Origin: Rhodobacteraceae bacterium UBA1943
Lineage (GTDB): Bacteria > Pseudomonadota > Alphaproteobacteria > Rhodobacterales > Rhodobacteraceae
DNA length: 18,574 nt
Assembly: GCA_002336845.1 (NCBI GenBank)
Contig: DDEX01000040.1
Span: 77,395 to 95,968 of the forward strand
Direction of reading: 5' to 3'
A program made the translations under genes and the position numbers. The notes under the pieces were generated by a model. It saw only the letters and a program-made list of their open reading frames with translations, did no database searches and was not told the DNA's origin. Numbering within the stretch: position 1 is the stretch's first letter; the number at the start of each line of letters is the position of its first letter. Positions 13,175-18,574 of this stretch are shown here, piece after piece.

Positions 13175-14953
13175 ATGCAAGAGACGCCCCCCGACCAGAC
13201 CAACGGCCCGGCTGCCCCGGGTGACGGTGCTGCATCCCCTTCGTGGCGGACGCGGCTGGCGGTTGTTGTTTTCTTGCTGATCGCCGCGGGGACGGTGCTG
13301 GTCACCAACCGCTGGCTGTCGGAGCGGTTCACCGAAACCACAAGAAACCGCGCCGAACTGCGGGTTGCGCTGTATTCGGGCAACGTGGTCAGCGAGTTGC
13401 AGCGCACCTCGGTCGTGCCCTTGTTGCTGGCGGCCGACCCGGCGATCCGCAATGCGCTGATGAAAGGCACATTCCCCGATACCACCTTGCGCCTGATGCA
13501 GGTGCAGGAAGAGATCGGCGTGGCGGCGATCATGCTGCTGGACAAGGATGGCCGGGTTGTTGGCGCGACTGACCGCAACCTTCTGGGCAGCCTGCACCGT
13601 GACCGTAGCTATTTCTTCGAGGCGTTGCGCAGCAAGGACACGGTGTTTGCCGCCGCGCCCCGCGATGGCGGCGGGTTCGATTTCACCTATTCCCGCGCGA
13701 TCAATGTCGAGGGCGATACGCTTGGTGCGATCGTCGTCGGCGTTGACCTGATGAAGTATGAACGCTCTTGGGCCGGGCTTCAGGACGAGGTGGTGGTGAC
13801 CGACAGCACCGGCACCGTGATTCTGTCCACCCACACCTCCTGGCGGGGCAAGCCGCTGGACGAGGCGCTGACCGCGGCCGACACGCCATCGGCTTTCGGG
13901 CTGGCGCTGAAGGGGGCGGCCGACTGGGCGCAGAATCCGCCCGATGCCTATGTCTCGGGCGAGGCGGTGTTGCGGGCCGAGGGGCGGGTGCCGTTCCGCG
14001 GCTGGAAGATGATCATCTTTACCACCTTCGATTCGGTGCGCGAACGGGTGAATGGCGTCATCGCGCTGGAAATCATGGGCTTTGCCATCCTGGCGGCGCT
14101 GACCTTTTACTTCATGTCGCGCAAGGCCTGGTCGCAAAGCCAGTCTTTCCGCCGCGAATCGGCGGAACTGCGGTTGCTGAACGCGCGCCTGTCGCGCGAG
14201 ATCGCCGAGCGGGAAAAGGTTCAGAAGAACCTTGAGGTCGCCGAACTGACGCTTGCACAATCGTCCAAGCTGGCGGCGCTGGGCGAAATGTCGGCGGCGG
14301 TCAGCCATGAGCTGAACCAGCCCTTGGCCGCAATGAAGACCTATCTCGCCGGGGCGCGTCTGCTGCTGCAACGCAAGCGGCCCGAGGAGGCACTGTCCAG
14401 TTTCCAGCGTATCGACGACCTGATCGAGCGGATGGGCGCGATTACCCGGCAGTTGAAATCCTATGCCCGCAAGGGCGGTGAGGCGTTCGAGCCGGTCGAT
14501 CTGAGGAACTGCCTGTCTTCGGCCCTGTCGATGATGGAGCCGCAGTTGAAGGCGCGGGTCGTGCGCATCACCCGCACCCTGCCGCGCCAGCCGGTGATGG
14601 TGATGGCCGACCGCATCCGGCTGGAACAGGTGATCATCAACCTGCTGCGCAATGCGCTGGATGCCACCAAGGATGTGGCGGCGCCGCAGATCGACCTGAT
14701 CCTGACCATGGGCGAGACGGCGGTTCTGGCCGTGCGCGACAATGGCCACGGCATCAGCGAAATGGAAAATATCTTCGAGCCCTTCTATACGACGAAAAAA
14801 CCCGGAGAGGGCGTCGGGCTGGGTTTGGCGATTTCGTCGGGCATCATGACCGACCTCGGCGGGCGCCTGACGGCGCGCAACGCCGATGGTGCGGGTGCGG
14901 TGTTCGAAATGCAGCTGCCGATTCTCGGCCGCGAAGCAGAAGCAGCAGAATAG
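13175..14953 (+). CDS. dctB: sensor histidine kinase, DctB-type
   Basis: This 592-residue membrane kinase has the layout of DctB, the C4-dicarboxylate sensor. A cytoplasmic start is followed by membrane helix 1 (about 27-45), a periplasmic sensor of tandem PAS-like folds (about 46-293, with AIMLLDKDGRVVGATD and VVVTDSTGTVILSTH), and membrane helix 2 (about 294-315). Then come a coiled linker and the kinase core: H-box H378 in AAVSHELNQPLAAMK, N-box around NLLRNALDA (489-497), DNGHG (522-526) and GVGLGLA (546-552). The HELNQPL form is typical for DctB relatives. The ATG at 13175 has no clear Shine-Dalgarno. dctD follows after 11 nt. No dct transport genes are near, so the ligand is inferred from family only. 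Confidence 0.88.
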   Translation: MQETPPDQTNGPAAPGDGAASPSWRTRLAVVVFLLIAAGTVLVTNRWLSERFTETTRNRAELRVALYSGNVVSELQRTSVVPLLLAADPAIRNALMKGTFPDTTLRLMQVQEEIGVAAIMLLDKDGRVVGATDRNLLGSLHRDRSYFFEALRSKDTVFAAAPRDGGGFDFTYSRAINVEGDTLGAIVVGVDLMKYERSWAGLQDEVVVTDSTGTVILSTHTSWRGKPLDEALTAADTPSAFGLALKGAADWAQNPPDAYVSGEAVLRAEGRVPFRGWKMIIFTTFDSVRERVNGVIALEIMGFAILAALTFYFMSRKAWSQSQSFRRESAELRLLNARLSREIAEREKVQKNLEVAELTLAQSSKLAALGEMSAAVSHELNQPLAAMKTYLAGARLLLQRKRPEEALSSFQRIDDLIERMGAITRQLKSYARKGGEAFEPVDLRNCLSSALSMMEPQLKARVVRITRTLPRQPVMVMADRIRLEQVIINLLRNALDATKDVAAPQIDLILTMGETAVLAVRDNGHGISEMENIFEPFYTTKKPGEGVGLGLAISSGIMTDLGGRLTARNADGAGAVFEMQLPILGREAEAAE

Positions 14954-14964
14954 GGGGTTCGTGA

Positions 14965-16296
14965 ATGGCACGAGCGATGAAAGTGGCAATCGTCGATGAC
15001 GAGGCAGATATGCGCGCCTCGATCAGCCAGTGGCTGGCGTTGTCGGGGTTTGACACCGAAACCTATGCCAGCGCCGAAGATGCGCTGAAGGTGATCGGGC
15101 CGGAATGGCCGGGCGTCGTGGTCAGCGACATCAGGATGCCGGGCATGGACGGAATGGCGTTTTTGAAACGCCTGATGGGGATGGATTCCGGCCTGCCGGT
15201 CATCATGATCACCGGCCATGGCGATGTGCCGATGGCGGTCGAGGCGATGCGGGTCGGGGCCTGGGACTTTCTGGAAAAACCCTTCAACCCCGACCGGATG
15301 ACCGAACTGGCCAAGCGCGCGACGCAAGCCCGGCGGTTGACCCTGGACAACCGCGCCCTGAGGAAAGAGCTGGCCGATGGCTCGGTTCTGATGAAAAAGC
15401 TGATCGGCGCCAGCCCGACGATGGAGCGGCTGCGCGAAGACATCCTGGATCTGGGGCAGGCCGACAGCCATGTGCTGATCGATGGCGAAACCGGCACGGG
15501 CAAGACGCTGGTGGCCCATGCGCTGCATGCGGTAGGGCCGCGGGCATCGAAGAAATTCGTCACCATCTCTTGCGCCGCCTGGGGCGAGGAACAGCTTGCG
15601 GCCAAGCTGTTCGGCCCCTCGGACGATGGCAACCTGCCCTTGGTCGAGGAGGCGCGCGGCGGCACTTTGTGTCTGGAAGACATTGAAAGCCTGAGCCACC
15701 CGCTGCAATCGCGCTTGCTGACCTTTATCAACGAACAGGGCGTGCCGCCGGAAACCCGGATCATCGCAATCTGCAATGAACATGCGCCCGACAAGACCCT
15801 TCAAGATGCGCTGCGGTCTGACCTGTTTTACCGGCTGGGGGCGATGACGATCATCTGCCCGCCGCTGCGGTCGCGCGGTGAGGACATTCTGACGCTGTTC
15901 ACCCGCGCAGCCGAGGCGTTTTCGGAGGAATATGGCTGCGACGCGCCGCAGGTGACCGCACAAGAGGCGGCGCAACTTTTGCAGGCGCCCTGGCCGGGCA
16001 ACGTGCGTCAGTTGGTCAACATCGCCGAGCGGGCAGTTTTGCAGAACCGGCGGGGCACCGGCTCGATTGCGTCGCTCTTGATGGCCGACAACGAAAGCAC
16101 CGATCCGACCGCGCTGACGACCGAGGGCAAGCCCCTGAAGGAATATGTCGAGGCGTTTGAGCGGATGTTGATCGACAACACGATGCGCCGCCACAAGGGC
16201 AGCATTACCGCCGTGATGGACGAGCTGTGCCTGCCGCGCCGGACGCTGAACGAAAAGATGGCCAAATACGGCTTGCAGCGCCAAGACTACGTTTGA
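14965..16296 (+). CDS. dctD: DctD-like response regulator without GAFTGA loop
   Basis: The 443-residue product has the NtrC/DctD domain order. The receiver domain (5-120) has acidic D11/D12, phosphoacceptor D55 (VVSDIRMPG), T83 and K105. The AAA+ domain spans about 145-370, with Walker A GETGTGKT (174-181). A Fis-type helix-turn-helix lies at about 411-436 (GSITAVMDELCLPRRTLNEK). The sigma-54 contact motif GAFTGA is absent: after KLFG (214-217) the chain runs PSDDGNLPLVEEARGGTL, shorter than normal. Walker B reads LCLEDI instead of LFLDEI. This suggests sigma-54-independent action, as known for Rhodobacter capsulatus NtrC. The ATG at 14965 has GGGGG upstream; M5 is an alternative. It is paired with dctB and followed by a hairpin and the rne leader. 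Confidence 0.88.
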   Translation: MARAMKVAIVDDEADMRASISQWLALSGFDTETYASAEDALKVIGPEWPGVVVSDIRMPGMDGMAFLKRLMGMDSGLPVIMITGHGDVPMAVEAMRVGAWDFLEKPFNPDRMTELAKRATQARRLTLDNRALRKELADGSVLMKKLIGASPTMERLREDILDLGQADSHVLIDGETGTGKTLVAHALHAVGPRASKKFVTISCAAWGEEQLAAKLFGPSDDGNLPLVEEARGGTLCLEDIESLSHPLQSRLLTFINEQGVPPETRIIAICNEHAPDKTLQDALRSDLFYRLGAMTIICPPLRSRGEDILTLFTRAAEAFSEEYGCDAPQVTAQEAAQLLQAPWPGNVRQLVNIAERAVLQNRRGTGSIASLLMADNESTDPTALTTEGKPLKEYVEAFERMLIDNTMRRHKGSITAVMDELCLPRRTLNEKMAKYGLQRQDYV

Positions 16297-16300
16297 CGGA

Positions 16301-16323
16301 CGCGCCGTGACGCAAACGGCGCG
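16301..16323 (+). terminator. hairpin just after dctD, possible terminator
   Basis: CGCGCCGT (16301-16308) and ACGGCGCG (16316-16323) form a perfect 8-bp stem with the loop GACGCAA, beginning 5 nt after the dctD stop. AAAAACCC follows instead of a T-run, so it may stabilise the mRNA 3' end or assist factor-dependent termination. Confidence 0.45.
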
Positions 16324-16332
16324 AAAAACCCA

Positions 16333-16362
16333 TTGTGTTTGGCAGGAATTTGCCCATAGGGT
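16333..16362 (+). promoter_or_regulatory. candidate promoter of rne
   Basis: TTGTGT (16333-16338), an 18-nt spacer and TAGGGT (16357-16362) give a possible sigma-70 promoter that would start near 16369, for a leader of about 335 nt. The match is only fair. Confidence 0.25.
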
Positions 16363-16470
16363 CATCTCAAGCGTGCATCCGCACGCCAAGAAATTCTCCC
16401 TGACCGCTCTGGCGCGAAACCCGTGCCGCCCGGAAAGGGCCGGATCGGTCCGGCAACGGACTGTTGTATT

Positions 16471-16501
16471 GCCCGCAAGTCACTGACGAAACGGGCTTTT
16501 T
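16471..16501 (+). terminator. attenuator-like hairpin with T-run in rne leader
   Basis: GCCCG (16471-16475) pairs with CGGGC (16492-16496), with a possible small inner GTC/GAC stem, and TTTTT (16497-16501) follows directly. It could end a short leader RNA before rne. The stem is only 5 bp, so strength is uncertain. Confidence 0.45.
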
Positions 16502-16506
16502 CAGGC

Positions 16507-16524
16507 GGGTGGCGCAAGCCGCCC
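16507..16524 (+). repeat. GNRA-capped stem in rne leader
   Basis: GGGTGGC (16507-16513) pairs with GCCGCCC (16518-16524), one G-T wobble, closed by the tetraloop GCAA. This form is typical of stable functional RNA and follows immediately after the attenuator-like hairpin. Confidence 0.5.
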
Positions 16525-16669
16525 TTATGTGAGACCGCGATGCTGCGAACGAGTGATTTCGGATCAGGCGAGGGGTGCCCACCGGGCATGGCCCGCCTGT
16601 CCGCGCCGCGCAGCCTTGCCCAGACAAGCCGCCCCGAACCCGCAAGGACGACCGCCGGACCTGGCTCCG

Positions 16670-16690
16670 GCCCGGAATTGCTTTCCGGGC
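16670..16690 (+). repeat. hairpin next to rne ribosome-binding region
   Basis: GCCCGGAA (16670-16677) and TTCCGGGC (16683-16690) form a perfect 8-bp stem with the 5-nt loop TTGCT. Only 13 nt, GCGAAAGAACAAC, separate it from the ATG at 16704, and no strong Shine-Dalgarno is present there, so this stem could affect translation start or be an RNase E target. Confidence 0.55.
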
Positions 16691-16703
16691 GCGAAAGAAC
16701 AAC

Positions 16704-18574
16704 ATGTCGAAGAAAATGCTCATTGACGCCACGCACGCCGAGGAGACTCGCGTCGTTGTGGTGGACGGAAACAAGGTCGAAGAATTCGATTTTGAAACCG
16801 TAAACAAGCGCCAGCTTGCCGGGAACATCTATCTGGCCAAGGTGACGCGGGTCGAACCCTCGCTTCAGGCGGCCTTTGTGGACTATGGCGGCAATCGCCA
16901 TGGCTTCTTGGCCTTTGCCGAAATCCACCCCGATTACTATCAGATCCCGGTCGCCGACCGGAAGGCGCTGCTTGAGGAAGAGCGCGCCTATGCCCGTGCC
17001 CAGGAAGAGGAAGAGAATCGCCGCGCGCGGCCTCGTCCGCGTCCGCAGCCCAAGGCCGAAACGGTCGAGGCGGGGGATGAGGTGAAAACCGCCGAGATCG
17101 GCGGCATGGATGTGGTCGATCTGGGTGAGGAAACCGGCGCCGACGCGCTGGTGACCGAAATCCCCGAAGCGGTTGAAAACACCGCCTCCGAGGGCGTTGC
17201 CGACGAACAGCCGCATCTGGGCCATGATCACAGCCATGATCATGCCCACGACGAGGGCAACGGCGAACAGGCCTACCGCGCCATCGACCATGCCAGCGAC
17301 ACCGACGAAGAGATCGAGTCGATCGCCGAAGAAGACGTGGCCGAAGAAATCAGCGCCCCGCGCAAACCGCGCCCACGCCGTTACAAGATTCAAGAGGTCG
17401 TCAAGGTCCGCCAGATCATGCTGGTGCAGGTTGTCAAGGAAGAGCGGGGCAACAAGGGCGCGGCGCTGACCACCTATCTGTCGCTGGCCGGGCGCTATTG
17501 CGTGCTGATGCCCAACACCGCGCGCGGTGGCGGCATTTCGCGCAAGATCACCAATGCTGCCGACCGCAAGAAGCTGAAGGAGATCGCGGGCGAGATGGAC
17601 GTGCCGGAAGGCGCGGGCCTGATCGTGCGCACGGCCGGAGCCAAGCGCACCAAGCCGGAAATCAAGCGCGATTACGAATACCTGATGCGGCTCTGGGAAG
17701 AAATTCGCCAGCTTACGCTGAAATCCATTGCGCCTGCCCAGATCTATGAAGAGGGCAACCTGATCAAGCGCACGATCCGCGACCTGCACAGCCGCGAGAT
17801 CGAAGAGATTCTGGTCGAGGGCGAGGCAGGCTATCGCACCGCCAAGGACTTCATGCGCATGATCATGCCCGCGCAGGCGCGCGACGTGAAACGCTATGAA
17901 GACCCGACCCCGCTGTTCGCCCGCTATCAGGTTGAAGGTTATCTGGGTGGCATGTTCAACCCGGTCGTGCAGCTCAAGTCGGGCGGCTACATCGTGATCG
18001 GCGTGACCGAGGCGCTGGTGGCGATCGACGTGAACTCGGGCCGTTCGACGCGCGAGCATAATATCGAAGACACCGCGCTGCGGACCAATCTGGAAGCCGC
18101 CGACGAGGTGGCGCGCCAGTTGCGCCTGCGCGATCTCGCCGGCCTGATCGTCGTCGATTTCATCGACATGGAAGAGCCGCGCAACAATCGCTCGGTCGAG
18201 CGGCGCATGAAAGACGCGCTGAAGAACGACCGCGCGCGCATTCAGGTCGGCCGCATTTCGCATTTCGGCCTGCTGGAAATGTCGCGTCAGCGCATCCGCA
18301 CCGGCGTGCTGGAAGGCTCGACCGTGCCTTGCCCGCATTGCGCGGGCTCCGGCATGGTGCGTTCGGTATCCTCGATCGCGCTGCATGTTCTGCGCGTGCT
18401 CGAGGAATCGCTGATCAAGAGCGCCTCGCACAACATCATCGTCAAGACGCGCACGCATGTGGCGCTCTACATCCTCAACCAGAAGCGCGCGCATCTGCGG
18501 GGCATCGAGGAGCGCTACGGCGTCGATGTGTTCGTGGTGGCCGACGACTCGCTGACGGGTTCGACCTATCACGC
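16704..18574 (+). CDS. rne: ribonuclease E, 5' part (cut by window end)
   Basis: RNase E is the main mRNA-decay and rRNA-processing endonuclease. The window holds 623 codons. The S1 RNA-binding domain starts at about residue 37 (GNIYLAKVTRVEPSLQAAFV) and is split by an insertion of about 145 residues (about 83-228) before resuming at YKIQEVVKVRQIMLVQVVKE. The insert is acidic and includes PRPRPQP and a His/Asp run, HDHSHDHAHD (174-183). The 5'-sensor and DNase I-like region follow, with metal-binding D442 in IDVNSGR and the acidic pair D485/D488 in VVDFIDM. The zinc-link CPHC is at 543-546, then the small domain. The C-terminal degradosome scaffold lies beyond the edge. The alternative RNase G is less likely because of the S1 insert. 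The ATG at 16704 has only weak ribosome-binding signals. Confidence 0.95.
   Translation, partial: MSKKMLIDATHAEETRVVVVDGNKVEEFDFETVNKRQLAGNIYLAKVTRVEPSLQAAFVDYGGNRHGFLAFAEIHPDYYQIPVADRKALLEEERAYARAQEEEENRRARPRPRPQPKAETVEAGDEVKTAEIGGMDVVDLGEETGADALVTEIPEAVENTASEGVADEQPHLGHDHSHDHAHDEGNGEQAYRAIDHASDTDEEIESIAEEDVAEEISAPRKPRPRRYKIQEVVKVRQIMLVQVVKEERGNKGAALTTYLSLAGRYCVLMPNTARGGGISRKITNAADRKKLKEIAGEMDVPEGAGLIVRTAGAKRTKPEIKRDYEYLMRLWEEIRQLTLKSIAPAQIYEEGNLIKRTIRDLHSREIEEILVEGEAGYRTAKDFMRMIMPAQARDVKRYEDPTPLFARYQVEGYLGGMFNPVVQLKSGGYIVIGVTEALVAIDVNSGRSTREHNIEDTALRTNLEAADEVARQLRLRDLAGLIVVDFIDMEEPRNNRSVERRMKDALKNDRARIQVGRISHFGLLEMSRQRIRTGVLEGSTVPCPHCAGSGMVRSVSSIALHVLRVLEESLIKSASHNIIVKTRTHVALYILNQKRAHLRGIEERYGVDVFVVADDSLTGSTYH

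Larger units (their letters stand above)
16369..16703 (+). promoter_or_regulatory. structured 5' leader of rne
   Basis: The 407 bases between dctD and rne contain no convincing gene. The part nearest rne holds several hairpins: GCGTGC/GCACGC (16371-16386), an attenuator-like hairpin with T-run (16471-16501), a GNRA-capped stem (16507-16524), and a perfect 8-bp stem (16670-16690) ending 13 nt before the start codon. In E. coli the long rne leader mediates feedback control by RNase E; a similar role here is inferred from position, length and structure, not from sequence similarity. Confidence 0.5.

Noticed and set aside
13094..14989. 631-codon open frame on the minus strand across dctB
   Set aside because: Shadow of dctB; no motif, and low-complexity His/Arg/Gln composition.
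16337..16354. Sigma-54-like promoter (TTGGCAGG...TTGC) just after dctD
   Set aside because: The GG and GC doublets are separated by 9 bases, while sigma-54 promoters require 10. One base off usually abolishes function, and the DctD here lacks GAFTGA.
16362..18572. 736-codon open frame on the minus strand across rne
   Set aside because: Antisense to a well-supported RNase E; composition is that of a reverse-strand shadow.

Overview
The window looks like a chromosomal segment of a GC-rich alphaproteobacterium, most likely Rhodobacterales (Rhodobacteraceae). The reasons are gene content and order: a ChpT-like histidine phosphotransferase head-to-head with a DUF3553 gene, the ornithine-lipid pair olsB-olsA, a rplU-rpmA-(GNAT genes)-obgE-proB-proA cluster, and dctB-dctD just upstream of an RNase E gene with a large S1 insertion. 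No phage, transposon, integrase or CRISPR array is visible. This is mainly core genome, and I found no clearly new multi-gene system.

Layout: a tRNA-Ser(CGA) on the minus strand is cut by the left edge (1-82). Next come an exported DUF2059-like protein (+), then an exported PEBP/YbhB-like protein and an AraC-family regulator that probably form a minus-strand pair. From 2.6 to 8.8 kb all genes are on the plus strand: ribosomal proteins bL21 and bL27 with a strong terminator, three GNAT acetyltransferases, the ribosome-assembly GTPase ObgE, and the first two enzymes of proline synthesis, ProB and ProA. From 8.8 to 10.5 kb is a regulatory patch: a TetR repressor divergent from a small membrane protein across a 45-bp inverted-repeat operator, then chpT (minus, with an apparent frameshift near its 3' end) divergent from a DUF3553 gene. 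From 10.6 to 13.1 kb are olsB-olsA (4-nt overlap) and purQ. From 13.2 kb to the end are the two-component pair dctB-dctD, a 407-nt gene-free leader rich in hairpins, and the 5' part of rne, cut by the right edge.

How the genes work together: rplU/rpmA/obgE serve the 50S ribosomal subunit. ProB and ProA turn glutamate into glutamate semialdehyde. OlsB and OlsA build ornithine lipids. DctB and DctD form a sensor/regulator pair of the C4-dicarboxylate type, but the DctD AAA+ domain lacks the GAFTGA loop needed to touch sigma-54. ChpT would feed the CckA-CtrA phosphorelay.

Best second-look items: the chpT frameshift, the GAFTGA-less DctD, the near-perfect TetR operator, the structured rne leader with an attenuator-like hairpin, and a GC-rich hairpin repeat found before both proA and purQ.
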